Part shown: one piece after another, positions 9,212 to 17,346 of the stretch
Numbering within the stretch: the first letter of the stretch is position 1
How the letters are laid out: each line of letters begins with the position of its first letter
From: Xenophilus sp. AP218F
GTDB lineage: Bacteria > Pseudomonadota > Gammaproteobacteria > Burkholderiales > Chromobacteriaceae
Length of the DNA stretch: 64,000 bases
Direction: 5' to 3'
NCBI GenBank assembly: GCA_002213445.1
Contig: NJIE01000011.1
Location: forward strand, 46,383-110,382
Made by a program: the position numbers and the translations under genes
Notes under the pieces: model-generated
What the model saw: the letters and a program-made list of their open reading frames with translations, nothing else
Told to the model about the DNA's origin: nothing
Database searches by the model: none

Positions 9212-10633
9212 TCAGCCGGCCATTTCTCCGGCCAGCTCGCCCACCCGGTACAGCGCGCGCTGGTAGGCCTCGTTCCAGGGATAGCAGCACGACAGCCGCA
9301 GGCAGTTGCGGTAACGCGCCTTGGCCGAGTACATCGCGCCGGGCACCACGGTGATGCGTTCGGCCAAGGCCGCCTGGAACAGCTGCATGGTGTCGACGCC
9401 GTTGGGCAGCTCCACCCACAGCAGGCAGCCGCCGGAGGGCAGGGTGGCGCGGGTACCGAGCGGAAACTGGCTGGCCACCGCGCCGCGCAGCCGTTCCATC
9501 TGGCTGCTGAACTGGCGGCGGATCAGCCGCAGGTGGTGGTCGTAGCCGCCGCTTTCCAGATATTCGGCCAGCGTGGCCTCCAGCAGCGCCGGCTGGCCCA
9601 GCGAGCTGGAGAATTTCAGACGGCAGACTTCGCGCAGGAAGCGTCCCGGCGCGATCCAGCCGATGCGAAAGCCGGGCGCCAGCGTCTTGCTGTAGCTGGA
9701 GCACAGCAGCACCCAGCCGTCGCGGTCGAAGGCCTTGACCGCATCCGGCGTGGCGTGGCCGTAAAACAGCTCGGCGTGCGGCGTGTCTTCGATCAGCGGC
9801 ACGCGGTAGTCGTTGACCAGCCGCGCCAGTCTCTCCTTGGCGGCCGGCGGCATGGTGCTGCCCAGCGGGTTGTGCACGGTGGGCATCGCCACCACGGCGT
9901 TGAGCCGCTTTTCCGACAGCAGCAATTCCAGCGCGTCCAGCGCCAGGCCGTCGGTGGGGTGGGTGGGGATCTCGATCACCGACAGTCCCAGGTTTTTCAG
10001 CATAGGCAGCAGCGCGAAATAGGTGGGCGACTCCACGCCCACGGTATCGCCCGGTTTGCACACCGCGCGCAGCGCCAGTTGCAGCGCTTCGGAGCAGCCG
10101 TTGGTGATCACCACGTCTTCGGCCGCCAGCACGCAGCCCCAGCTGACCGCCCGCTGGGCGATCTGGCGACGCAGCGCTTCCAGGCCGGGCGGGAAGGGAT
10201 AGTCGGTGGTCAGCTCCGGTTGCTGGCGCAACAGCCGGCCCATGATGTGCTTGAGGCGGGTGGTGGGGTAGAAGTCGCTGCCGCGCGGGCTGGCCAGCGA
10301 CAGGTCGATGAAGTCGGAGCGGGTTTGCGCGTCCATCACGGTTTCGATCAGGTCGACCACTTCGCCGGCGTGGTGGGCGGCGCTCTGGCGGCGCATGCGC
10401 GGCAGCGGCAGGGTGGCGGCGGCCTTGACGTAGAAGCCGGATTGCGGCCGCGCCTCGATCAGGCCGCGGTCTTCCAGCGTGCGGTAGGTCAGCAGAATGG
10501 TGGACGGGCTGACCTTGTGCATGGCGCAGGCCTTGCGCACCGACGGCAGCCGCTCGCCGGGGCGCATCACCCCGGTCTGGATCAGTGTGATCCACTCGTT
10601 GACCAGTTGCTGATAGACGGGTTCCTTGCTCAT
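9212..10633 (-). CDS. MocR-type regulator (GntR helix-turn-helix plus aminotransferase-like domain)
   Basis: A 473-residue fusion protein. Residues 5-75 are a GntR winged helix (PVYQQLV, RPGERLPSVRK, TYRTLEDRGLIE). Residues about 105-465 are a fold-type I aminotransferase domain with the PLP lysine at K316 in SSYSKTLAPGFRIGW. MocR proteins bind PLP or amino-acid adducts and activate or repress nearby genes. It is divergent from a LysE-type exporter, and a perfect inverted repeat lies between them, so control of that exporter (and of itself) is likely. ATG at 10631-10633 with an AGGAG site. Confidence 0.9.
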   Translation of the reverse strand: MSKEPVYQQLVNEWITLIQTGVMRPGERLPSVRKACAMHKVSPSTILLTYRTLEDRGLIEARPQSGFYVKAAATLPLPRMRRQSAAHHAGEVVDLIETVMDAQTRSDFIDLSLASPRGSDFYPTTRLKHIMGRLLRQQPELTTDYPFPPGLEALRRQIAQRAVSWGCVLAAEDVVITNGCSEALQLALRAVCKPGDTVGVESPTYFALLPMLKNLGLSVIEIPTHPTDGLALDALELLLSEKRLNAVVAMPTVHNPLGSTMPPAAKERLARLVNDYRVPLIEDTPHAELFYGHATPDAVKAFDRDGWVLLCSSYSKTLAPGFRIGWIAPGRFLREVCRLKFSSSLGQPALLEATLAEYLESGGYDHHLRLIRRQFSSQMERLRGAVASQFPLGTRATLPSGGCLLWVELPNGVDTMQLFQAALAERITVVPGAMYSAKARYRNCLRLSCCYPWNEAYQRALYRVGELAGEMAG

Positions 10634-10685
10634 TGGCGGGGCTCCTGCGGGCGGCGACAGTCCTAAGCGGTACAGTTGCCGAAAG

Positions 10686-10731
10686 TTGAGACCATAACAG
10701 TTTGTCAATTGTAAAATTGTTATGGTCTCAA
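10686..10731. promoter_or_regulatory. Likely MocR operator: 14-bp perfect inverted repeat
   Basis: TTGAGACCATAACA (10686-10699) and its exact complement (10718-10731) are separated by 18 bp of AT-rich DNA. The repeat lies in the divergent region between the MocR gene and the exporter. A TTGACA hexamer on the minus strand (10703-10708) falls between the arms, so the dyad overlaps promoter elements. Operator function is inferred from position. Confidence 0.7.
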
Positions 10732-10863
10732 TTCAATTTTTCTGAATCTGTAATTGTGCGCCGCAAACGTCTACCATGACAGCCTTCCTGAATCGCATCG
10801 GCAGCCGCTCTTCGCAGAGGATGAAGCGCCAGCCTGCCGCCCTGTTTTCCGTATGGAGTGGTG

Positions 10864-11487
10864 ATGAATCTTGTCGCGCTGGTGACTTATCTGTTGGTGA
10901 TGTCGATCACCCCCGGTCCGAATAATCTGGTGCTGGCCTCGTCCGGCGTCAACTACGGCTTTTCCCGCACCTTGCCCGCGCTGCTGGGCATGACGCTGGG
11001 CCTGTCGCTGCAGGTGGGCGTGCTGACCGTGTTCCTGGGCAGCCTGATGGAGTGGATGGCCTCGGTGCAGCTGTATCTGGCGGTGGCCGGCTGCGTGTAT
11101 CTGCTGTGGCTGTCCTGGGGCATGGCTCGCGCCGGCCGGCACGGCGACGGGCAGGACAAGAGCAAGCCCATCGGTTTCTGGGGCGGCGTATTGTTCAACT
11201 GGCTCAATCCCAAGGTCTGGCTGATGAGCTTCAACATCGCCATGGTGTTTCTGCCGGCCAGCATGGACCCGCTGCACGCCGGGCTGATCTTCGCGCTGGT
11301 GACCTTTGTCGTCGGCCTGCCCTGCGTCGCGCTGTGGGCCGGCTCCGGCGTGGCCATCCGCCGTTTTCTGGATTCCCCGCTGCGGTTGAGGGCTTTCAAC
11401 TGCAGCATGGCGGCGATGCTGGCGGCCACCGCCTTCTGGCTGCTGGCGCAAATGCTGCCGGGCCACAGCCTGCCGGCGATGATCTGA
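10864..11487 (+). CDS. LysE/RhtB-family amino-acid exporter
   Basis: A 207-residue inner-membrane protein with about six hydrophobic segments and the LysE-family N-terminal signature SITPGPNN. FNWLNPKVWL in the middle is also typical. Members export amino acids such as lysine, arginine, homoserine or threonine; the substrate here is unknown. Two in-frame GTG codons precede ATG 10864; I choose the ATG because GGAG lies 5 nt before it. It is divergent from the MocR regulator and is followed by a terminator. Confidence 0.87.
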   Translation: MNLVALVTYLLVMSITPGPNNLVLASSGVNYGFSRTLPALLGMTLGLSLQVGVLTVFLGSLMEWMASVQLYLAVAGCVYLLWLSWGMARAGRHGDGQDKSKPIGFWGGVLFNWLNPKVWLMSFNIAMVFLPASMDPLHAGLIFALVTFVVGLPCVALWAGSGVAIRRFLDSPLRLRAFNCSMAAMLAATAFWLLAQMLPGHSLPAMI

Positions 11488-11496
11488 CGACGAGGG

Positions 11497-11527
11497 AACA
11501 GCCCGCAAGTTTGCGGGCTGTTTTGTT
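11497..11527 (+). terminator. Rho-independent terminator of the exporter gene
   Basis: A 12-bp stem (11497-11508 with 11511-11522) with a tight loop, ending in a T-rich run. Confidence 0.88.
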
Positions 11528-11540
11528 GCCGGCGTACAAT
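11511..11540 (+). promoter_or_regulatory. Possible gltX promoter
   Basis: A TACAAT -10 hexamer (11535-11540) with TTGCGG 18 bp upstream (11511-11516). The -35 would sit inside the preceding terminator stem. This would give a leader of about 30 nt. Confidence 0.4.
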
Positions 11541-11577
11541 AGCCGCTTTCCTGATTTTCCGCAGAGTCCTACCCATC

Positions 11578-12963
11578 ATGATCCGTACCCGTTTCGCTCC
11601 CAGTCCCACCGGCTACCTCCACATCGGCGGCGTGCGCACCGCGCTGTTCTCCTGGGCCTACGCCCGCAAGAATGACGGCGTGTTCGTGCTGCGCATCGAA
11701 GACACCGACCTGGAGCGCTCCACGCCGGAATCGGTGAAGGCGATCATGGACGGCATGCACTGGGTGGGCCTGGACTACGACGAAGGCCCGTTCTACCAGA
11801 CCCAGCGTTTCGATCGCTACAAGGAAGTGATCCAGCAACTGCTGGCCTCAGGCCACGCCTACCACTGCTATTGCAGCAAGGAAGAGCTGGAAGCGATGCG
11901 CGCCGAACAGGAGGCGCGCGGCGACAAGCCGCGTTACGACCGCCGCTGGCGTCCGGAGGCCGGCAAGACCCTGCCGGCCATTCCGGAAGGCGTCGAGCCG
12001 GTGGTGCGCTTCAAGACCCCGCTGTCCGGCGTAGTGGCCTGGGACGACGCGGTCAAGGGCCGCATCGAAATCTCCAACGAAGAGCTGGATGACCTGATCA
12101 TCGCCCGTCCGGACGGCAGCCCCACCTACAATTTCTGCGTGGTGGTGGACGACTGGGACATGCAGATCACCCACGTGATCCGCGGCGACGACCACGTCAA
12201 CAACACCCCGCGCCAGATCAACATCCTCAAGGCGCTGAACGCCCCGCTGCCGGTGTACGGCCATCTGCCGATGATCCTGAATGAAGACGGCCAGAAGATG
12301 TCCAAGCGCCGCGACGCGGTCAGCGTGGTGGATTACGCCGACAAGGGCATCCTGCCCGAAGCGCTGCTCAACTACCTGGCGCGTCTGGGCTGGGGCCACG
12401 GCGACGACGAATTCTTCAGCATGGAGCAGTTTGTCGAATGGTTCTCGCTGGAGGCGGTCAGCCCGTCGGCCAGCCGCTTCAACCACGAAAAATTCATGTG
12501 GCTGAACGCCCAGCACATCAAGGCCGCCGACAATGCCCGCCTGGCCGAGCTGATCGCGCCGCGTCTGGCCGCCGCCGGCGTGGAGACCGGCAAGGGGCCG
12601 GCCATCGTCGACGTGCTGGCGTTGGTGAAGGAACGGGTGCAGGACCTGAACGCGCTGGCGCTGGAAGTGGACTACTTCTACAAGAAGCGCGAGCCGGCCG
12701 CCGCCGATGTGGAAAAGCATCTGGCCGGCGACGCCGCGGCGCGCATGGGCCGTTTCGCCGACAAGCTGGCAACGCTGGAGAGCTGGACCGCGGAAAGCAT
12801 CCACGAGCTGTTCAAGCCCTTCTGCGCCGAAGAGGGCATCAAGATGGGCCAACTGGGCATGCCGCTGCGCGTGCTGGTGTGCGGCACCACCCAGACCCCG
12901 TCGGTGGACGCCGTATTGGCCCTGATCGGCAAGGAAGAAGTGCTGCGTCGCCTGCGCGGCTGA
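11578..12963 (+). CDS. gltX: Glutamyl-tRNA synthetase
   Basis: A 461-residue class I aminoacyl-tRNA synthetase that charges tRNA-Glu in the cytosol. The HIGH signature appears as YLHIGG (13-18) and the KMSKR signature as QKMSKRRD (about 239-246). The N-terminal RTRFAPSPTG and VLRIEDTD are also diagnostic. Length and C-terminal anticodon-binding domain are normal for a proteobacterial GltX. The ribosome site before ATG 11578 is weak. Transcribed alone between two terminators. Confidence 0.97.
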   Translation: MIRTRFAPSPTGYLHIGGVRTALFSWAYARKNDGVFVLRIEDTDLERSTPESVKAIMDGMHWVGLDYDEGPFYQTQRFDRYKEVIQQLLASGHAYHCYCSKEELEAMRAEQEARGDKPRYDRRWRPEAGKTLPAIPEGVEPVVRFKTPLSGVVAWDDAVKGRIEISNEELDDLIIARPDGSPTYNFCVVVDDWDMQITHVIRGDDHVNNTPRQINILKALNAPLPVYGHLPMILNEDGQKMSKRRDAVSVVDYADKGILPEALLNYLARLGWGHGDDEFFSMEQFVEWFSLEAVSPSASRFNHEKFMWLNAQHIKAADNARLAELIAPRLAAAGVETGKGPAIVDVLALVKERVQDLNALALEVDYFYKKREPAAADVEKHLAGDAAARMGRFADKLATLESWTAESIHELFKPFCAEEGIKMGQLGMPLRVLVCGTTQTPSVDAVLALIGKEEVLRRLRG

Positions 12964-12992
12964 GCGCGCGCCTGTCGCTCGCATCAAACGTC

Positions 12993-13022
12993 AAGCCCTG
13001 CCGATTGGCAGGGCTTTTGTTT
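12993..13022. terminator. Rho-independent terminator of gltX
   Basis: A perfect 10-bp stem (12993-13002 with 13007-13016), loop GATT, followed by TTGTTT. It lies between convergent units and may also serve the minus-strand operon. Confidence 0.85.
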
Positions 13023-13099
13023 GCGCGGCGCGCTTTCGCTTCCGGGCCGCATCGGCGGCGCGGCGTCGGGTCATGCGTCGAGGCCGGGCCGGGGCCAGC

Positions 13100-13693
13100 T
13101 CACTCGGCCGCGCCGCTGATCTTGCGCCGCAGCCAGTAATCCACGCTGACGTAACGGCCGCCGCCGTAAAAGAACAGCACCAGCAGCATCACGAAATAGG
13201 TGGCGGCGAACTCCATGCCGTTGTTGAGGATGACCGGGTCGCCCAGCTCGGTGATGTAGTTGTAGCGGCCAGGGAAGTTCTCGGCCAGCCAGGACAGGAA
13301 GCCGGCCAGGCGCTGGCTGGACTCCATGTCCTTGCCGGCGATGGCCAGCCAGCCGCGCGGCCAGTGCACCATGGCGCTGGCCGCGCTCATCAACACCATC
13401 ATCGGGACCGCCATGACGCGGGTGAACAGCCCCAGCGCGATGCAAACCAGGCCCAATACCTCGGTGGCCGCCGCCAGAAAGGCGAGCAGCATCGGAAAGG
13501 GCAGCCCCAGCCCGCCTTCGCTGGCCGGCGCGCCGAACCAGACGACGGCTTCGCTGAAGCCGGCCACTTTGGAATGCGCGCCCACGTAGATCACGGGCAG
13601 CAGATAGAGGCGGATGCCCAGCAGCGCGATGAAGTCGCAACGCTGGCAGGCGGCGACCGCCCGGTCGAAATAGCCTATGGCCTTGGCAATCAT
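13100..13693 (-). CDS. hvfX: DoxX-like membrane protein of the HvfA/bufferin operon
   Basis: A 197-residue inner-membrane protein with four hydrophobic segments and the DoxX-like pattern AAATEVLGLVCIALGLFTR. DoxX-type proteins (HvfX/BufD) are regular members of operons that make copper-binding peptides of the HvfA and bufferin types, where they are thought to act in copper handling or peptide maturation in the membrane. It is the last gene of the operon, 77 nt after the DUF2063 gene, with GGAG before ATG 13691-13693. The role here is inferred from family and context. Confidence 0.75.
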   Translation of the reverse strand: MIAKAIGYFDRAVAACQRCDFIALLGIRLYLLPVIYVGAHSKVAGFSEAVVWFGAPASEGGLGLPFPMLLAFLAAATEVLGLVCIALGLFTRVMAVPMMVLMSAASAMVHWPRGWLAIAGKDMESSQRLAGFLSWLAENFPGRYNYITELGDPVILNNGMEFAATYFVMLLVLFFYGGGRYVSVDYWLRRKISGAAE

Positions 13694-13770
13694 GTTTTTG
13701 CTCCTTGTTGATGGCTTGCCCCGCTGAGAGCGGGGCGCGGTCTGGCCGCGCCAGCCGGTTGGGTACTGGT

Positions 13771-14421
13771 TCAGGCGGGGTGGCTGCGGATCAGGCCCAG
13801 CGCGGCGGCGGCGTCTATCCAGTTCCGCAGCCGCGCTGCGTCGACTCCGGCCGCAGACGCCAATTCCGCGTACGCGCGCGGTTGATCCAGCAGCGCAAGC
13901 AGCCGGGCGTCCAGCGGCGTCAGCGGTTTTTGCCATACCCGGTGCCGCGCGTCCCGGAAAACGGCGAAAGGGCCTTGCAGGTTTTCCGCCGGCAAGTCCA
14001 GCTGGATGCAGACCAGCGTGGGGTTGCGCGTCAGCCGCGCGTCCGGCGAGGCCGGCGCTGCCATGCTTTCCTCTACCCGCGCCTCGTCGATTTCGGCCTG
14101 AAACAGCGTCCACTCGTACTCCAGCAACTGGCGCTGGGCAGCCGGCAAGCGCGGCTGCATGAAGAGCAGGAATTCGGTGGCGATCTGGTGATGGGCCGGC
14201 CGGCTGGCGTGGTGCCGTCGCAAGAAGTCGTCCGCCTGGCGGCGGACGCTGTCCGGGCCCAGCCGGCGCGAGTAGAGCGGAAAAGCATGCGCGACGACGT
14301 CCTCGACGTTTTCGCGCAGCAGTCCGGCGTAAAGCTTTTCGGCGGGCGAAACGGCGGCCGCCAGGCCGCGCAGCGCGCGGTTGAAGTCCTGGACGGAAAC
14401 TGCGGTCGGCGTGGCGTTCAT
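13771..14421 (-). CDS. hvfC: DUF2063 (HvfC/BufC-type) maturase partner
   Basis: A 216-residue soluble protein. The N-terminal half (about 10-100) follows the DUF2063 putative DNA-binding pattern, with the paired motifs FNRALRG, YAGLLRENV and HAFPLYSRRLG. The C-terminal half ends in a small winged-helix-like segment. In known HvfABC and Buf operons this protein binds the precursor peptide and partners the MNIO enzyme. It lies 10 nt downstream of the MNIO gene, so it is surely co-transcribed. ATG at 14419-14421 with GGAG before it. Confidence 0.8.
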   Translation of the reverse strand: MNATPTAVSVQDFNRALRGLAAAVSPAEKLYAGLLRENVEDVVAHAFPLYSRRLGPDSVRRQADDFLRRHHASRPAHHQIATEFLLFMQPRLPAAQRQLLEYEWTLFQAEIDEARVEESMAAPASPDARLTRNPTLVCIQLDLPAENLQGPFAVFRDARHRVWQKPLTPLDARLLALLDQPRAYAELASAAGVDAARLRNWIDAAAALGLIRSHPA

Positions 14422-14431
14422 CCTGTTCTCC

Positions 14432-15271
14432 TCAAGCGGCGAGCGCGGCGCGTCCATGAATCGCCGCGCGCAGCGCCTCAGCCTCCGCTCGCAGCTCGGA
14501 CAGCGGCGGAATATGGTTGTCGCGCTCCAGCACAAAGGGCCGCGGGCCGTGGCGGGCGACGGCGTCGCGCGCCAGCCGGATCACGCCGTCGCACACCGCG
14601 TCGCCATGCGTGTCCAGCACCAGATCGTCGTCCCGGCGCCAGTGGCCGGCCAGATGGAAGTAGCGGATGGCGGCGGAGGGCAGGGCGCGGATGAAGGCTT
14701 GCGCGTCAAGGCCGTGGTTGCTGGCGTTGACGTAGACGTTGTTGATGTCCAGCAGCAGCTCGCAGCCGCTTTGCTCGACGATGGCGGCGATGAATTCCTC
14801 CTCCGGCATCTGATCGGGGTAGGCGTGGTAGTAGCTGATGTTTTCCAAGACCAGCGGCCGGCGCAGGATGTCCTGCGCCTGGCGGGCCTTGCCGGCGATC
14901 AGGCGGGCGGCGGCAGCGTCGCGGCGCACCGGCAGCAAGTCGTACAGATAGCCCTGCTCGTCGCGCGCGTAGCTCAGGTGGTCGCTGTATACCTCGATCC
15001 GGTAATCATCGAGAAAGCGTTTCACCCGGCGCAGGAAATCGACGTTCAAGGGCAGCGGGTCGCCGATGGACAGGCTCAGGCCGTGCGCGACCAGCGGATA
15101 TCGGGCGGCGATCCGGTCCAGTTGCGCCCGTTTGCGGCCGCCTATCTCCAGCCAGTTCTCCACGGTGATTTCCAGGAAGTCGATGCCGGGCAGAGCCGGG
15201 CCGTCGGCCAGCCGCGCCGCGTGTTCGGCGCGCAGGCCAAGCCCGGCGGCCGCGGCGGCTATTGTCCGCAT
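14432..15271 (-). CDS. hvfB: MNIO-family (DUF692) peptide maturase
   Basis: A 279-residue TIM-barrel protein of the multinuclear non-heme iron oxygenase family. Conserved ligand-bearing segments are visible in order: DFLEITVENWL, HGLSLSIGDPLPLN, YSDHLSY, LENISYYHAY, LLLDINNVYVNASNH, YFHLAGH, DTHGDAVCD and the C-terminal LERDNHIPPLSEL. MNIOs of the HvfB/BufB type turn Cys residues of a precursor into oxazolone-thioamide pairs that bind copper. The start codon lies inside the end of the precursor gene (13-nt overlap) behind a GGAGG site, so translation of the two is coupled. Confidence 0.88.
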   Translation of the reverse strand: MRTIAAAAAGLGLRAEHAARLADGPALPGIDFLEITVENWLEIGGRKRAQLDRIAARYPLVAHGLSLSIGDPLPLNVDFLRRVKRFLDDYRIEVYSDHLSYARDEQGYLYDLLPVRRDAAAARLIAGKARQAQDILRRPLVLENISYYHAYPDQMPEEEFIAAIVEQSGCELLLDINNVYVNASNHGLDAQAFIRALPSAAIRYFHLAGHWRRDDDLVLDTHGDAVCDGVIRLARDAVARHGPRPFVLERDNHIPPLSELRAEAEALRAAIHGRAALAA

Positions 15272-15555
15272 ACGCCCTCCGTTACCCTGGTGTCGCAAGC
15301 CTCGGCCTGGATGCCCTGGCCGGATTTGCCGCACTTGCCGTCGCGGGCGCGCACCAGCTGATCTTGCGGATCGTGGCGGATGTCGGCCTTTTCATACATT
15401 TTCACCGTGCCGCACTTGCCGCTGGCGCATTTGCCGCCATGGCCGCTCTGGCTCTTGACCTCTTTGGCCGGGGCGCTGGCGTCGGCCAGGGCCGGCCCGG
15501 CGCACAAGCCGGCCAGCGATGTCATGGCGATGGAAAGAAGAATCTGCTTTTTCAT
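15259..15555 (-). CDS. hvfA: HvfA/bufferin-like Cys-rich precursor peptide
   Basis: A 98-residue peptide with a Sec signal (1-24, cleavage after ALA). The predicted mature 74 residues hold five Cys: C43 and C48 in GGKCASGKCG, C75 in DGKCG, C87 in EACD and C96 in GVCGQ. The three GKC(G/A) sites resemble the EGKCG motifs that HvfB-type MNIOs modify in HvfA peptides. The gene directly precedes and overlaps the MNIO gene. I infer a periplasmic metal-binding (probably copper) peptide; the modification itself is not visible in DNA. Confidence 0.8.
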   Translation of the reverse strand: MKKQILLSIAMTSLAGLCAGPALADASAPAKEVKSQSGHGGKCASGKCGTVKMYEKADIRHDPQDQLVRARDGKCGKSGQGIQAEACDTRVTEGVCGQ

Positions 15556-15593
15556 GGAATGCCCTTTTTGCTGGCTGTGGAATCAGGCGCGGC

Positions 15594-16520
15594 CTACTTC
15601 ACCGGGAAGCAGGACAGGTCGCGCGCGGCGTAAACCGGTCCGCTGTAATGCTGTCTGATGAGACGGATGGACTGCTCTTTCACGCGCAGGCTCTTGCCCA
15701 TGAAGTGGTTGAGCACCAGTTTCCCGGGGCGAACGGCGGCGGCGATGCGGCCCACGGTGGACGGCTTGGCGTGCAGGAAGGCCGAGGCTTCGTCGGCGGC
15801 TTCGTCGATGGCCAGCGGCATCACCAGAATGTCCGCGTTGCGCGCGAAGTCGATGAACTCGGGCCGGCTGCCGTTTTGATCGGCGGAAATCACGATGCTG
15901 CCTTCGGCGCTGTCGATGCGGTAAGCCAGCGCCGGCACGTCGCCGTGGGGAATGCCCAGCGCGGAGACGCGCAGGCCGTCCTTGTCGTACACCGTGGTTG
16001 GCTGCGCCTTGCGGTAATCCACGTCGGCGAGCGTCACCTTCAGCGGCAGATCGCCCGCGCCCGAAAACATGCCGGAAAGGTAGGCGTAAGCGCCGGTCTT
16101 GGCGTTGAACTGCGCTTGCATGAAACCGCTGAGGCTGGGAAACGCGCTGCCGCCGGCCGGGCCGGCGATGGCGATCTGATGGCGCGCGCGGAAAAAGTAG
16201 CTGCCTTTGAGCAGCGCCGGCAGATCGGAGACGTGGTCGGTATGAAAATGGGTAAGGCCGATGAAGGCCACGTTTTCCAGCCGGGCGCCGGATTGGCCGA
16301 AGCGCAGAAACGCGCCGCCGCCGGCGTCTATCATCGCCACGGCCTTGCCGTGCCGCCAGATCAGGCTGGCGGACGAGGCGCGGCCGTCGTCGGAAATGGG
16401 CCCGCCGCTGCCCAGCAATTGCAGCGAAAAGGACTTGTCCTCGCATTGGGTGGCGCTGGCTTGCGCGGCGAGGGGGCCTGAGAGCAGGCAAGCGGCCAGC
16501 AACAGTATTCGCATTTTCAT
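15594..16520 (-). CDS. Exported metallo-beta-lactamase-fold hydrolase
   Basis: A 308-residue protein with a signal peptide (1-23, ending ASA). The core metal motif HxHxDH is seen as HFHTDH (91-96). Downstream metal ligands appear in IPHGDVPAL, ISADQNG and the C-terminal LNHFMG. Overall it is closest to RNase Z/arylsulfatase-like MBL proteins, but periplasmic. It is the first gene of the minus-strand operon, 38 nt before the Cys-rich peptide gene, with no terminator between. The substrate is unknown. GGAG lies before ATG 16518-16520; a second ATG two codons later is also possible. Confidence 0.8.
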   Translation of the reverse strand: MKMRILLLAACLLSGPLAAQASATQCEDKSFSLQLLGSGGPISDDGRASSASLIWRHGKAVAMIDAGGGAFLRFGQSGARLENVAFIGLTHFHTDHVSDLPALLKGSYFFRARHQIAIAGPAGGSAFPSLSGFMQAQFNAKTGAYAYLSGMFSGAGDLPLKVTLADVDYRKAQPTTVYDKDGLRVSALGIPHGDVPALAYRIDSAEGSIVISADQNGSRPEFIDFARNADILVMPLAIDEAADEASAFLHAKPSTVGRIAAAVRPGKLVLNHFMGKSLRVKEQSIRLIRQHYSGPVYAARDLSCFPVK

Positions 16521-16675
16521 TCCGGCGGGTCTCCTTGGGTGGGTGCGATCGGAAGGCGAAGCGGCGAAAACGTCGCGGCGGCGGCTCGTTCACATGGCGT
16601 GGCGCTGCTGTCCGGCATGCGTCTTGCGGCCGGCTGTTGCGTTTCGCCCGATTGCCAGCAAAGTGTACTGCTCGC

Positions 16676-16703
16676 TTTATATAAGCGTTACGGCTTGTGT
16701 TAA
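16676..16703 (-). promoter_or_regulatory. Predicted promoter of the MBL-hvfABCX operon
   Basis: On the minus strand, TTAACA (16698-16703) and TATAAA (16676-16681) are 16 bp apart in an unusually AT-rich block. This implies a leader of about 150 nt before the MBL start codon. An inverted repeat CGCTT-5-AAGCG overlaps the -10 element. Confidence 0.55.
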
Positions 16704-16815
16704 TTTATTAAATTAGGAAAATTAATATATCGGGCGCGGCCAACCGCGCGGCGGCGCGGCCGCCTGAGAGGGCGCGGCAGTCATCCGGTGGGCGCGAGCG
16801 CCGCCGCGCGGGCCG

Positions 16816-17346
16816 TCAGCGGCCGGACCTCGCCAGCCGCAGGCCCATGGGCAGCCGGGGCGTGTTGCCGTCGGCTTCGCCGTTGAGGAAATCGATGTTG
16901 TAGATCAAGGGTGGCATGCCGGGGACCGGGGTGTCGCTCCAGTATTTGGCGCTGTTGTCGTACAGTTCGACGACGCCGGGAAAGAGGGCGGCGTCGAGCG
17001 CCGGACGGCCGCAACGCCTGTCCAGCAGGCTGCCCAGCTCCTGGATCGAGGGCAGCCGCCAGCCATGGCCCAGCTTTCTGGCGTAAGCCCGGGCGTCGTC
17101 CAGCACCATCAGCTGCGGGCGGCCCTGGCAGGTTTTGCCGTTCCAGCGGCTTCCCGCGCTGCAACGCTGCCAGATCAGCCCGGTTTGCCTGTCCCGCACC
17201 TCGCCGCCTTGGGCGACGAATCGCGGCGGGGAGGCGTCTCCGGTTGTCCTGGGCGGGCACGCCGCCCGGCAGGGGCTGGCGGCCAGCGACAGCAGCAGGA
17301 TGGATGCGAGGATGCCGCCGCGACGGCGTGGGCTGGGCTGGGTCAT
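16816..17346 (-). CDS. Exported DUF1566 (Lcl C-terminal) domain protein
   Basis: A 176-residue protein with an N-terminal signal (hydrophobic 10-25, ending SPCRA). The rest follows the DUF1566 pattern: RDRQTGLIWQRC, then DDARAYARKLGHGWRLPSI with ELGSLLDRRC, then YWSDTPV. This C-type-lectin-like fold occurs in exported proteins of mostly unknown role, some of them adhesin-linked. Several Cys suggest disulfides. ATG at 17344-17346. It is upstream of the MBL operon but separated from it by that operon's own promoter region. Confidence 0.7.
   Translation of the reverse strand: MTQPSPRRRGGILASILLLSLAASPCRAACPPRTTGDASPPRFVAQGGEVRDRQTGLIWQRCSAGSRWNGKTCQGRPQLMVLDDARAYARKLGHGWRLPSIQELGSLLDRRCGRPALDAALFPGVVELYDNSAKYWSDTPVPGMPPLIYNIDFLNGEADGNTPRLPMGLRLARSGR

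Noticed and set aside
15243..15271. Lipobox in the HvfA-like peptide (LAGLC near residue 18)
   Set aside because: Position -1 is Leu rather than Gly, Ala or Ser, and a normal signal-peptidase I site (ALA) follows at residue 24.
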